Assembly: GCF_022539315.1 (NCBI RefSeq)
Contig: NC_066323.1
Coordinates: 19,581,719-19,645,718, forward strand
Direction of reading: 5' to 3'
DNA from: Serinus canaria
Lineage: Eukaryota > Chordata > Aves > Passeriformes > Fringillidae
DNA: 64,000 nt
Shown one piece after another: positions 31,121 to 43,439 of this stretch. A program made the position numbers and the translations under genes. The notes beneath the pieces were generated by a model. The model was given only the letters and a program-made list of their open reading frames with translations, ran no database searches and was not told the DNA's origin. The first letter of the stretch is position 1. Every line of letters starts with the position of its first letter.

Positions 31121-33231
31121 GAGCCCCTGTCAATCTCCCTGCTTGCTTTCATACCTCTGCCTCCTTTTCTCTCCCTTTAAAGCCCTCAGAGGTCAGAAAC
31201 ATTTCCTGGTTTTCCCTTGCATGCCCTGAAGGAAATGGTCTGGGCTGGATTATCTGCTGGTATAAAGCAGCACTGATGCACAGGCTCTGTCAGCAGAGTA
31301 TTCCACACTTCTGGAAGCTCCTTCCATCCATCTCATGGGCTAGGGAGGAGGACCATCCCTTGGGCCTGCTCCTCCTCAGCTGGGGAGGAAGGCACAGGAT
31401 TAATGTTGACAATACAAGCACTACCTGGATAAAGAGAGGCTCTAAAGCCCAGGGGGTAAATGCTGTTATGATGCCATTTCCCTGTCCTTTCCCATTTTTT
31501 ATTTCCACCCAGACATGCTGCAACTCGAGCAAGAAGCATAAATTCTGCTGTCCCTCGACTCCATCTGCTTACAGAGCTAAAGAGATATAAAGGATGTAGC
31601 CAGAGTGAGCCAGTCCATTATGGAGTGTTCAGGAGAAGCTGAGGCAGAGATGGAGACAGGGATTAGAGGACATCCGGGAGCAATTGCAGCCCCTTTGAAC
31701 TAAGCATGACTTCTCCAAGCCACCTAACAAAAACTAAGCTCCTAGGGATGGAGAATTGGAAAAATCTAATTTCAGGCTGTAGATCCCAATTATTTTAGCT
31801 CTGTGAGGCCAGAGATGGGCTCACAGAGGCATTTTCACATCTCCCAGGAGGTGAGGGAGCCCTTAGCTGAAGGTCTTGGTGCTCGGTAGAGGAATGGTTC
31901 TGTTCCATGCCTGGCTGACAACCCAGCTTTCTGTAGGAAAACTTTTGGACAGCTCAGCCTAGAGAAACTGTGGTTTTTGCAGCAAGGTTGCTGGTGCTTT
32001 GTCTCCCCTTGAGGCAAGGAAGGAACATAGATTTGCATCCAAAATCAAGCCCTGGCCATAGAGCTCTGAATGAAAACCCCAGTGCATCACCTCATCTTTC
32101 CCCATACCCAGTGCTCTGAACATTTGACATGGCTGCTATGAAGGTTAAAAGAACCAGAAAATGCTCTTCCAGAGGCACCCCCTGCTGCCATTTTTTGTTT
32201 TTTCTGGGTGCAAAAAGTATCCCAGTGGTAAGGGAAGGAATTCCTGGTGTCTCTGGAAGCCTGTTTGATTCTCTTTGTCTGCCTGCCTGGTGTACTCATG
32301 TGTCATTTGCCGCTCTTGGCAGTGAGTGGGAGTTTGTGGAATGAGAATATGAAATTCCTCCCTCTTCCACAGTGGTACACAGCTTAGAAGGATGGGCTGT
32401 CCTGGCTGCATCCCTCCGAGTGGCAGAATAAATAATTGGGATATGAAGAGCTGCTGTCCAAGTCAATGTTGTGTTCAAAGGCTCCTGGTTGACTGGAGAG
32501 CAGGAGAGGCTGTTCCAGTAATGGGTTGTCTGCTGTTCCTCTGCCCAAAACCAGGTTTAATGAAGCATTTGTTTTTTTACTGCCCTCTCCTTAACTGGGT
32601 TTTGAAAGCTCTCCCTCAGAGCTGGGTGACAAAAGCAAAATTGTGTCCTGATGTGTTTGTTTGAATTCTTAAGTGAATTTGCTTGGGCGATATTCCCAAC
32701 CTTTCCCTGGTGACTTTCCAAGAACATTCAAGCAATGAGATTTTCACTGGCAGAAAACAAAACAAAAAAAGAGGCAAATTTCAAAGTCACATTTGCAGGT
32801 TTTTTTAGCACTATTGATACCTGCAGTGCTAAAATATCCTGACATGGTCTTAAAACAGATTGGTGAAGATTTTGATGAATAATGAATTGTGATTTCTTTT
32901 TATTTGCCTTCTGGTTCTGGTTGAACTCTTCAAGCTCTTGAGTTATTCTTTGTAATCATGAGACCTGGAAACTGATTTTCCTTAGGTCTGAAATGATGAG
33001 TCTTTGTAGCTGAGTTTTCTGAAATGCAGATGTTTGTTCCTCAGCATTTCTTCAAGTGTTGGTTCTGGTCCAGTTTGGACCAAAACTGGATGTTATTATT
33101 ATTTCCCCCCAAATTTCATTATAAACAGGCAGTCCTAGAACTAAACCTTAGCCAAGGTATGATGTTACATCCCTCCACCTCTGTGTAACCTTCATTTCTG
33201 TTAACTTGATCTGTACTTGTACAGGGTTTCC
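31121..33231. other. Unique non-coding DNA, AT-rich at its end
   Basis: About 2.1 kb without exons or repeats. 32860-33180 is AT-rich ('gatgaataatgaattgtg'). An isolated POU octamer ATTTGCAT lies at 32031-32038. Confidence 0.4.
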
Positions 33232-33400
33232 CAGGATCACAGATTGCAGTGATTTGGGTGGGAAGGGACTCAGGAAGTCTTTTGTCCAGCATCATCTTGC
33301 ACCAGGGTTAGCTTTGGGATCAGAGCAGGGTTTGAAAGCCTCCAAGGATGGGAGACTGCACAGGCTCTTGGGGCAACCAGTACCACGTTTGCCCACCTGC
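33232..33400 (-). mobile_element. CR1 LINE, old 3' fragment
   Basis: Antisense fragment of an older subfamily: 'ccaggatcacagattgcagt', 'gtgggaagggactcagg', 'gtttgaaagcctccaaggat', 'gggagactgcacaggctctt', 'ggggcaaccagtaccacg'. Diverged, edges approximate. Confidence 0.75.
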
Positions 33401-35999
33401 TGTTATACCCAGTGTTTATCTCTGCTTGTTTCTGCTTAGGCCTCCTGTCTCCCATCTCCCTCTTGCTGGAAAACCCCTGGTTCCTGCTTCTTGCTATCTG
33501 CAGGTGGGAATTAGACTGTGAAGTGTCCCTAAGCCCAGCTCCCTTGGCCTTCTTTTGGGGCAAAAAATGCCCGGGACATGCTTTTCTCTGGATCCCTTAC
33601 ATTGTCATGCTTGTCACAGAGCTCCCCCAGCTCAAAGAAGTCAACCAAGCCCCAGTATCCCAGTTTTCAGCTGGAGATGTGGAGCTGACAGGTGACTGAC
33701 ACCAGTGCAGGGCTGGAGCCTGGGAGAACAACCCACAGGGATTTCTGAGAGCTGGATTTGCCAGGCAGCCTTTCCTCAGCTGCTGAAAGTCATTTGATTG
33801 TGGGGGCTTTCTGATGAAATGTGTCTGCTTCAATGGGTTATTGCTTCCCAGGAAAACTCAATTTCATTGGGAGACAACTGACCAGCTCCTTTCCTAATAA
33901 GCACCACCAAATCATTTGGTGTTATCAGCAACAGAATGAGAACTGGCAAAAAATTTAATTTGAAAAGCAGAAATAACTAATATTGGGGAAAACCTAACTT
34001 TTCTGCTCCACTGGGGACTAGTGCAGTGCCAGGGGATTCACTAAACAGCACAGTTCATATTTTAAATATTTGCTAAGTGAATGTAGAGGCAATTGTTTGG
34101 GGAAGTATTTGTCAAATAAACTCAAACAACAAATGCATTTGAGGAAATTGGATTTGTCCACCTGATATTGCAGGAACAGGAGAAGAGGTTAAATTCATCA
34201 GATAAACTGTTCAGCTGAACTGTTTGTTCTCCTCTATCCACCCTCCAATCATTATTTTAGAGAGACTACAACTGTTGTAGGCACTGTGCAGAAAATTTAT
34301 AGGAAACAGATCTCTGGCTGCTGAGGCTCAGAGCCTCAGTGATGGACATGGCAGATAGGGAAAGATTTAGCATCCTGAACTCTGGGGAAGGAGGAGAGCC
34401 CATCTCTGTGCCCAGAGTGGTGATTTCTCTCCCTGCACCCATATCAGCCACTCACTAGGTTTGTTTTGTTTCGTCCAGCTGCAATATGGGGGTGGGAGCT
34501 GCTGCTGGGATCATCAAACTTCAGCTGGTTCCATCCTCAGCCACCAAGCAGCAGCTGGGAAGGCAGGTCAGGACTTCTGGGGTGTGAGCACAGGCTGGGA
34601 AATGTGGGGCACCAGTAGTTGGTACAAACTCCATCTCCTGGCTCCCTCCCAGCCCCTGGAATGAGGAGGCAATTGCTCCAGGGCCTCCCAGATGTGGTGA
34701 TTTATGGCTGAGGGGGAAATGGGTTCTGGGCAGGTGCTGCCCATCTCCATCAGTTATAAATGGCAAACCCTTGGCCAGGTGCTTAAAGCAGGTTGGGGAG
34801 ATGTGGCTCACTTTATTTTGCAGGCAGGGACTGTAGAAATCAATTTTATAGCTGCCCTGGCTTCTAGGAGTGCTGAGCTCAGAGAGCAGGAAGGGGCTCC
34901 TCTGGGTTAACTGCTGGGATTTGAGGATGTGAGCAGAGCACAAGGGCTGTAAACAGTCCCTGCAGCACTCTGGAGTAGTTGTGTAGGGAAGGAAAATAAG
35001 AAGGAATTTGGTTTCCAGGAGAGAAAATTCAGGGAAGTTACTCAAAGATAAATTCAGAAAAGCAAATGGAGTGAAGCTGCTGTTGTCAGAGCCCAGACTA
35101 GTTCCCAAATGGCTTGGGAAGCTGAGATCAAGGCAGGAGGTGACTGTAGTTTGGAGATGCAAGATGTAAGGTCAGGAGCCAAATCTCTGAGCTGCAGAAG
35201 AATGAAGCTGTTTTTTAAGCTTGGAGAAAGGTGGAGAAGTGATGGCAGTGAGAGAGGAAGGAGCTCAGCTGCAGGGGAGGCAGCGCAGTTGGTAGGGCAA
35301 GAGAATTGTTCCCTTTGGAGGGGTCTCAACTGAGCTCCCAAGGCCTGCCTGGGTAATCTTTATTCTCTGAGTCCTGTATCTCTACAGTGATGCTAAAATA
35401 ATGTGGGTTTTCTTTGTTCTTCCTGTGCACACAAGATTTCTCTCTGGGGCTGTCAACCAAGTGTCTTCCAGGCCTGGAAAAATTCATGCTTTTAAAGCCT
35501 CTCGGACTTTCACAGTGGAAATGAGCCTGGCATAGAAATATCTGGAGAGAATCCCAAGTACTAACTGTGGGTTAGAAAGTGCAGGTCTCCCCTCTCTTTT
35601 TGTTCCTTGGTATTTGGCTTTCACCTGGATTTAGCTGGATGAGCTGGGGGAGGTTCACCTTAGAGGGCGGTGAGCACCATGGGCTGGACTCCCAGGGGCA
35701 CCACAGGCTGTTATCTCTGGGTGTTTCTCTCCATGGCTTGTGTACTGGGTTTGATCTGTGCCCCATGCTTTTAGCTTGGTTTTCAGCCTTGTTGCAGCTT
35801 TCCCAAGGTGAATCCAGGTGCTGTTCCAGCTCCCAGCTCCTGGTGTATGTGGATTGCTCATCTATCTGCAGGCTCCCCTGGGATACTTTCTCAGACTAAA
35901 CCTGACCTGGAATGTCCTGGGTTGTGCCTGACTGACCCCACTCACTGTTCCTTTTCTGGGTTTGTGCTAAAATCCCTGGAGCAGGGGTGGCTGCAAGGG
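33401..35999. other. Unique non-coding DNA with an AT-rich middle
   Basis: No exon or repeat family. 33830-34270 is AT-rich and includes the near-palindrome CACCAAATCATTTGGTG (33905-33921, 8-base arms around one C). Minus-strand frames of up to 213 codons are not recognisable as proteins. Confidence 0.4.
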
Positions 36000-36084
36000 A
36001 TAGAATATTCCAGTTGGAAGGGACCTATGATGTTCATCCTGTCCAACCTCCTGCCCTTTTCAGGGCTGACCAAAAGTTACAGCC
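36000..36084 (-). mobile_element. Older CR1 LINE, left part (interrupted)
   Basis: Antisense CR1 tail and UTR: 'atagaatattccagttggaa', 'gggacctatgatgttcatcc', 'ttttcagggctgaccaaaag'. It breaks off after 'ttacagcc' and resumes at 36200. Confidence 0.85.
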
Positions 36085-36199
36085 AGGCTGGACAGGCCTT
36101 GGAACAACCTGGTCTAGTGGAAGGTGTTCCTCCCATGGCAGGGAGTGGAACAAGATGACTTTTAAGGTCCCTTCCAACCCAAACCTTCCTGGGATTCTG
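36085..36199 (+). mobile_element. CR1 LINE tip nested in older CR1
   Basis: A sense CR1 3' end of a different subfamily sits inside the older minus-strand copy: 'aggctggacaggccttggaa', 'caacctggtctagtggaagg', 'aaggtcccttccaacccaaa', 'ccttcctgggattctgt'. Its orientation is opposite to its host, and the host continues collinearly on the far side. Confidence 0.88.
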
Positions 36200-36385
36200 T
36201 TAAGGGCATTGGCCAAATGTCTCTTAAATACTGACAGGCTTGAGAGGTTAACTGCCCTGTTCCAGGGTTTGAACACATTTTTGGTAAAGAAATGCTTTCT
36301 GATGTCCAGCCTAAACCTTCCCTGGTGCAGCTTTGAACAATTCCCACTCACCCCTCTGCTGGATACCAGGGAGAAAAGCCTGAGG
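36200..36385 (-). mobile_element. Older CR1 LINE, right part (interrupted)
   Basis: Continuation of the 36000 copy: 'taagggcattggccaaatgt', 'ctcttaaatactgacaggct', 'ttggtaaagaaatgctttct', 'gatgtccagcctaaacc', 'cctggtgcagctttgaac', 'accagggagaaaagcc'. The sense counterpart of this subfamily is the 3' end of the copy at 51425. Confidence 0.87.
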
Positions 36386-38627
36386 GAGTAATTGCTTTGG
36401 TTGTGGGGGATTTAGTTTCATCCCCTGAGCTCCCTGACCTGTCTTCCTGAGTGCAGAGCAATCTGGCTGTGCCATCACGGAGCTGTCATTGGCATCTCCA
36501 GAAAACCCCACATCTTTTGGAAATCCCTGGGTGGGGGTTTGTGCCAGGGGCTGGTTGGCTTTAGCAGCTGGCAGTGGGATCCACAGAAGGATCCTCTTGG
36601 GGTGGGAAGTGCTTGAATGCAGGACTCTGCCTCCTGGCTGCTTGAGCTGGGCCATGACAGAGCATTGGGGTGGTGGTGGGGAAGTTTGGGAATGGCTTTG
36701 TGTGGGGGTGGGCAGACAGACTCCTGGTCAGTGGTGGGCTGTGCTCAGAAGCTCTGTGGGATCAGGATTTAGCTCTGTTAGGAGAATAGGAAGGATTTGC
36801 TTCCCTCACTCAGAAAATTCAGGTTAGTGGGCTTGGCTGCTTTCTCTCTGCATTCAGCTTCAGCAGAGGGATTAAATTTCCAAGGAGCTGAACGCTCAGA
36901 ATCAGAATCTGAGCCTTGGATTTGGTTAAAAAAATCTCAACCAGAAACCTCAAGCATTAATTTACTGTTTCCCAAGTTCCCATTGTCATTCCATGAGGGG
37001 CACCCCAAGAGGTACAAGCACCCCAGCTCTGCACAGCGGGGCAGGAGGGACTCCCAGAGGGGAAATCCTCCCTGGCAGTGGCTGAGATCCAAACCAAGCC
37101 CACCTGTCGGGCTCTGTGCTGCAGTGATGCAGAGCAGATGTGTGTTTGGGCAGGTGTGGGGTGGGATGGCTGCCAGCCCTGCTGCACGTGTTCCCAGGAT
37201 GGAGAGACCCTCCAAAGATAAGTCTGCAGTTCCGATGAGGGGATATTGAGTTTCGTGCTGCGGGGCACACGCTGTCCGCTTTGTAATGCAGCTGCTCCTG
37301 AAGTCATGTCCTTGTTCCAGGCAGCTCTGCAAAAAGGCAGATCCGGCCTTTTTCTCTCCAGTAACATACTGCCTTACCTGTTTTACTTCTGGGGCTGGCA
37401 GCCTGGATGAGGAGCTTTGTCTGGGTGACATGTCAGCTGATGGGCAAGTATCTTCTGTGCTGGGAAGTTTTCCATATCCAATTTCCATTCTCCATTTCTA
37501 GATTCAATTTCTCTCTGTGACTGTTGGTGGAGGTGTGCTCTGCAGCAGTCTCTGAGAAGGTTTGGTTGTCCTCCTTGCCCTGTGTGTTTTGCTCCCTCTC
37601 CAGGCTTATGTGAAGGGAAAACCCTCAACATGTCTAACTGCACCCAGAGGCCCAGATCTGATATTTGGAAAGATCCCCTGGTCCCCAAGCAGGCACATGC
37701 AAGGTGTGACTTACCCCAAGCTGTCACTTCCCCCGTGTGGCAGGGCCACCCTCCCCATTCAGGGGTGACAGAGGGTCTCACCTGCATGGCCTCATGGGAG
37801 CTGCTCAAATTTTTGGCTGTTTAACTTGCTCTTGTGCAAAACAGTTTTAGCAGGACTCTGCTGAGCACAGGAGGAGGCCAGGAGCTGATCTGCGGGGGCA
37901 CAATTCACATCTCCAGTGTGTAAATTCCCCTCGGGTCTCCTGATGGCTTGGGGTTGGAGCCAAGAGATGAGGGAGGAGGATGGAGCCTAGTCTCTGTGCT
38001 GGCAGCATCTCCTTTGACACCTGCACTGAAATCCTGGGCCAGCTGTCTCACACCACTTCAGTCCCTGGCCCAGCTCTCTCAGAAGCAGCACTAATCAGCC
38101 TTTAAATGCTGGGGACATTAGGAGAATTATCTCCATGTTTTACAGCTCTCCTGTGAGGGTGCTGGTGCACAGCAGCTGCTGGGCTCTGGGAAGGACTCAG
38201 GGAGCTGGGAACTCTGCTTGGCTGTGGGTCACATCCCTGGGTCAGCCCCAGATTCCTGCCCAGTGCCAGGGCAGGGATACTGAGCACACTCCAAGCCCAC
38301 ACTGGGGTGTACAGCCCTTGCTGAGTAGCCACAAATGAGTGTGGGGGCTGCCTGTTGGAATAAAAGGGCAGGACAATCACCTTGCAGGAGCAGGCTGGTG
38401 AAGCAGCTGGCTCCCCACATCTCTGAGGACACTGAGCCATTCAGAGCCTTTGTGCAGTGGCCCTGCTGCTCCTTCTGCACACATACTGTGCACTGCTGAT
38501 TTATTTAGAATCATTTTGTGCTAAAAAAGTCAAGAACAAAAGAAGAGCTACTCAAACACAGAGAAGTCAACCCTCCCTGGGCTTGCAAGTGACACACTGA
38601 AGCTTCTGGAAATGTGTGTTTGCTGGT
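36386..38627. other. Unique non-coding DNA
   Basis: About 2.2 kb, no exon or repeat family. Overlapping frames of up to 183 codons around 36.9-37.5 kb are not recognisable. Confidence 0.4.
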
Positions 38628-38772
38628 AATCATTGGATAGCTGGGGTGGGAAGAGACCTTAAAGATCATCTGGTTTCAACTCCCCTGCAGGGATAGGGTT
38701 GGATGGGCAAGGACAACCTTCATTAGATGAGGTTGCTCAAAGTCCCACCCATTCTGGCCTTGAATCCTTCCC
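38628..38772 (-). mobile_element. CR1 LINE, diverged 3' fragment
   Basis: Antisense CR1: 'cattggatagctggggtggg', 'aagagaccttaaagatcatc', 'tggtttcaactcccctgcag', 'gaggttgctcaaagtcccac', 'ccattctggccttgaat'. Diverged; ends at the tandem duplication. Confidence 0.82.
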
Positions 38773-38830
38773 CTGTCAGGTTCTTTCCACAAGTGTTTTC
38801 TCTGTCAGGTTCTTTCCACAAGTGTTTTCT
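38773..38830. repeat. Perfect 29-bp tandem duplication
   Basis: 29 bases starting 'ctgtcaggttctttccacaa' occur at 38773-38801 and directly again at 38802-38830 without mismatch. It is located at the broken edge of a CR1 fragment. Confidence 0.97.
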
Positions 38831-41800
38831 CCCCATTTCACTGTGTGAACAAAGTCAGGGTTGATTTTTCTGCAGTTGCCATCTCAGCAGTGGCTGGGAC
38901 CTGATCTAAGAGCCTCTGCTGCCCCACAGAGTCTCCAGCAGAGCAAGAAACAAATCAGGGCTGTCACTTCCCACTGTGTCCCTGGGGACTGTACTGGACC
39001 TTTTGTGGGGGTGAGGATGGTTTTTGGTTGATGTGTTAAGGATGGAAACCAGACCAAGATGTGAGCCAAAGCTGTCTGTCCTGGGATGAGCACAGGGACC
39101 TCTGAGCTCCCTGTCCTGGCTCTTCCCAAAGTGCCATGAGCCTGTTCAGCCTGGCTGCATCTCCTTGCCCCATCCCAAGGGAAAGGGCTCAGTGGGATGC
39201 TTAGGCAAGGGAGAGGTTTCCATATGCCACTTGTCATGGACTGCAGTGGGATTTGCTGTGTGAGAGAGCATTTACACAACTTCTCTCCCTGTCCCAGCCT
39301 CCCTGCCTGCAAGACTGAGTGGATTTTTCCTTACTGAGCCTGGCTGTGAGGGTGGGTCTGATGAAATTGCTCAGGGCTGTATTCACACTTCTTGCTGGCC
39401 ATGCTAGGCAGTCAGCCTGGGAGATCCAGGACATGGGGAATACAGTGCTGGAGGGAAACCTGCCTCCCTGCCTGGCCAGCAGCTTCAGCTTGGGTTGTTT
39501 TCCATGACATCCTTCTGAAAAATGTTTTTCTTTAGAAGAAAGAGGTTGTCTTTCCCCCCTTTTTTCAAAAGGGAAAGAATTTCCTTTAAAACCAAAAGCA
39601 AGAAACAGAAAATTGGAAGATTTTTCATAAAGTTTAGCTTTTGTCAAGACCTCATTTTCCTTTGAGAAGTGAAGAGAGGAAACAAGGGAGAAGCCTCTAA
39701 CTCATGTCAGGTACCTGTGTGCACGAGCATGATTTGTGTGCTCTTTCCTTTTGCTTCCTTCTTCCCTCTGACAGAATATCCCTTCCAGGGCCTTCTGCTT
39801 CCAGTGCTCTTAAAATTGATTTCTCTGTAGCACTGCCTGTTGGCTCATTGTACTCCAAGCTCTGTCTCACTCAGCTGATGATCTCTGGACCTCTATGTGG
39901 ACTCCTGCAATCCTAGGACTGCTTGTATGGCTGGTGATGCCCACGGGGATGAGCTGATCCTGCTCCTTCTGGCTGTGCCTCCCTCGACACAAATCTTCAT
40001 TTACAGAGGGATTTTCTTGGCTTCTCTCTCACCATTCCTGGCTCCCCTGTTCATATCCGAAGAGCTGGTTTAGCAGAACATGTTTTGACAAAAGCAAAAG
40101 GATATTCACAGCCAATTAAAAATATGGTAATGGAAAGATGGGGAAGAAACATGGTGCTTCCTCTGCTTCAGGGGCTTGTTGGGAGCTGTCACTGTGCTTA
40201 GAGGGATTAGCAGTGTGTGCTGCAGGTCCATGTCAGATTGAATGCTAAGCTCCCAGGCTACAACCATGCTCCTGGGAGCAGGGGAAAAAAATCATTCATT
40301 ACTGGGGGGATGGAAGGATTACTTCAGTAATTTGCTCATTGTCTTGCCCTCTCTCTCATGAGGGCACATATGTATTCACAATACTCACTTTATGAGTGTC
40401 TCTTGCTGCAGATGGTGAAAATTTTGGGTTGTTGGGGTAACTTTCCCTAACTGAGATGCCCTGTGGTGAGAAAGACAGGCCAGGTGAGGAAAACTTGAGG
40501 TATTGGAGGATTTGGACTTGCACCTCCCCTTCCCTCTTAGGACCTGTACTTTTATGTGGATTTCTCTCTGGGCCGTGCCATGGGTGAAGGGTGTCTTGAA
40601 TTGCTCATCATCCTCTTCCTCTTTGGGTGCCTAAGGTTGTGTGAGCATCCCAGGCAGGCAGTGTGAGGGTAGATCAGAGTTTGTGCCTCTGTTCACTGCC
40701 CCTGAAGAGCTCTACATGCAATTCCTCCTGTGGTGGGGGGTAGGTGGTGGCTGAAGTTGTGTAGATCCATAAAGGAGTAAAAATGGATATGTTGGAAGTT
40801 TTTTGCACAGTTTGCTTTCAGCTGTGTGCAGGCTGTGCCAGGGCTGCCAGGAGTCTGTGTCCTGGGTTTCTGCAGTGGATCAGCAGGCACAGCTGACAAG
40901 TGATGGATCACCTTTGAGGTGACACCTCAGGCTGTTTTCAGAGATGTCATTCAGCAGAAACTGAGCATATGGAATAGAAGATGTGGCAGGAAACTGGAGC
41001 CACATTCATCCTCTTGCTCCAGGAGTGATGGAGAGACAGACAGGCTCTCTGATCTCTGCCTTTTTCCCTTTGCTCCCTTTGTGCTCCTCATCTGCTGCTA
41101 TTTTGTCACCCCTTTTGGTTCCTCTCTTACCTCTCCTCAAGGGGTAGAAGTCCCTGGATTAAGCTGGAGTTGCCAGTACCATGGGAGACATCCTGCTCGA
41201 TGGATATGATGAAAACAGGTCAAAGGTATCTGGCAGTCACTGTGGTCCCAATTCCAGCTTTGGTCTGCCTTCTGAGAAGCCCCCATGCTCCTGATCCCAC
41301 CCCCAAATTGTGAGGGGAAAATTTGCCTTAATCCCTGTTTGTGAGATCCTGGCATCTCCTCTAAGACAAGCTGCTCCCCCAGGAGCAAAATCTGTGCAGG
41401 TTGATGTGCAGAAGAGCCTGTCCTTTCTGGCAGGCAGCTGGAGCAGCCTGGAAAGGGTTACCTCAGACAGCAAGAAAAGCCAGACTCTACAGCACGGCTG
41501 TGTTTTTTTAACAGGCAGCCCAGACTTGTAATATCAGCACTTACTGAATTAATTTACTGTGTAGCACCAGTAAAGCTCTAAGTTCTTTCAGTGAATTCTA
41601 GTTTTGAGAAAAATCAAGAAAGCAATTACTTGGTTTGGTCATTAATTACTCTCTACTGGACATTTTGGAAGGCGTTGCATGAAAAACCTGAGGCAGCCAT
41701 TAAGAGCAGCTCTGATGCTATTGATCTATTTGTGCTTAGCGTGGAACTTCTCTGCTTTTATGATGTTTTATTGAGCTGGGGGATGCAGGTGTGTGCAGCC

Positions 41801-42067
41801 AGGGAGTGTGAGCTGCTCTTTCCCTTGCTGGGGTTGCCCTCTTGGTGAGGACTGGTGGCTGCTCAGAGCATTCCTTAGGGGGGTGGTGGGCACTGGGAAT
41901 TCTGACCATTGCACACCCTGGACTGTGCTTGGCATGAGGGGGATCCCTGTGCAGGGCCATGATGTGAATAAGGTGAACCCACCATGGGGGGAAGGGACAA
42001 TTGGAGCCAAACACAGGGACTTGCCTGTGGACTTGCAGAAGGGCAGTGACAAGAGATATCCAGAAAG
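38831..42067. other. Unique non-coding DNA
   Basis: About 3.2 kb without recognised exon or repeat family. AT-rich spots at 40060-40140 ('cagccaattaaaaatatggt') and 41530-41660 ('tgaattaatttactgtgtag', 'cattaattactctc') are weak element candidates. Confidence 0.4.
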
Positions 42068-42390
42068 AACCTCACTGAGGTTGGAAAAGATCTCCAGGAT
42101 CATTGAGCTCAACCTTTGATCTCCACCTTGTCACCAGCCCAGAGCACTGAGTGCCATGTCCAGGCATTCCTTGGACATCTGCAGGGATGGGGACTCCACA
42201 CCTCCCTGTGCAGGCCTTTCCAGGGCCTGACCACCCTTTCCAGGAAGAAATTCCTCCTGCTGTCCAGCCTGAGCCTTCCCTGGCATAGCTTGAGGCTGTT
42301 TCCCCTTGTCCTGTCCCTTGTTCTCTGGGACCAGAGCCTGACCTCTGCCCTGGCTGCACCCTCCTGTCAGGGACTTGTGGAGACCCCCTG
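42068..42390 (-). mobile_element. CR1 LINE, longer 3' fragment
   Basis: Antisense CR1: 'aacctcactgaggttggaaa', 'agatctccaggatcattgag', 'agtgccatgtccaggcattc', 'agggatggggactccac', 'ctgaccaccctttccagg', 'tagcttgaggctgtttcccc', 'ttgtcctgtcccttgttctc'. Closest in block order to the copy at 24900. Confidence 0.92.
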
Positions 42391-42959
42391 GCATCCAGAT
42401 CTGCTCTGTTCTTGAAAGGTCACCCCGTCTTAAATCTCTTTCACTGGCACTTCCCCTTCCTGCAAACAACCCCTTCCCTCCATTTACTCCTCTCTTCTTG
42501 TGGTTCAATATCACCATTAACTGACATGAAACCTTTGGTCTTGGACATAATCTGCAGAAAAATGTTACCTACCAGGAAATTAGGGGCCAGGAGTGGCAGG
42601 CAGAGCTCTCCTGGGCAGAGGTACATGTTGCTTTGCTTCCTTCCTCTACAGCCTCTGGGATAATCCTTTCCTATTCCCTCAAAGCAGAATGGCCCAACTG
42701 CCACCCGGGAATGGCCACCCTGGAATGCAGTGACATGGAGCTGAGATTAATCCTGCTGCCAAGTGAGAAAGGTGCAAGCCCCCAGCAGCAGGAGCATTTT
42801 CTGGTGAGCTGGAAATGCAGCAGGGAGCGGTGACAGCTCCTGGAAAAGGGCAGGGCTGTCATTTGCCTTCCCGGGGGTTTCTCAAGGTGGACCAGGGTGT
42901 CCCAAGGTTGGTGTTGGTTGAATCAGAATTTGTTCTGGCTTCATTCCCAGTAGTGAAAG
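42391..42959. other. Unique non-coding DNA
   Basis: No feature recognised. Confidence 0.4.
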
Positions 42960-43340
42960 GTGCAGTTTTCCCATGTACAAACTGAGATAGAAAATGCCAC
43001 TGTGCCATTATTTTATTTCCCCCCCTGTACCTCGAGGAAAAAGCGACACACATTTAACAGTGCCAAGGGGATGTGGCTGTTCTGCCTGTGCCTCCTGGCC
43101 TTTCTCCTTCTCCCATCACATTTGGCATGCAAAATTGAATCATACCCTTCTCACCCGCTTCCCACTGGGGGAAAGGTGGCCTTTAAATCATAATATGATT
43201 GCAGACAATGTTGCAGAAGGGGAAAATGAGATGAACTTTAAACTCCCCTTTGCTTTACAAATTTGTTCACGTCTTCCCTCACAGCTGCTTAGTCATGCCC
43301 ATTAGATTTACCATTTTCTGGGAAGGAAAAAGGGAAGTGA
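42960..43340. promoter_or_regulatory. Candidate conserved non-coding element
   Basis: Repeat-free mixed sequence with 'gaggaaaaagcgacacacat', 'catttggcatgcaaaattga' and the near-palindrome AATCATAATATGATT (43186-43200, 7-base arms). Frames here (77 and 103 codons) are not recognisable as proteins. Confidence 0.25.
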
Positions 43341-43439
43341 ATTTTATTATCTATTCAGCATCTGACTTGGTGCCTTTCTCCCCTCTTTTGTCTGGTTTAA
43401 TCAGAAATTTGCAGAGGTTTTGATTGGGCTTCTTTGATC

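Noticed and set aside
34521..35162. 213-codon minus-strand frame
   Set aside because: Ser/Leu/Pro-rich without motif, signal peptide or family resemblance; no splice-site support seen.
36034..36351. Recurrent peptide patterns such as G-L-E-G-T-L-K and V-G-P-F-Q-L in frames scattered through the window, suggesting a gene family
   Set aside because: They are translations of the conserved CR1 3' UTR blocks in one or other orientation (e.g. near 500, 2000, 8200, 14850, 36180), not proteins.
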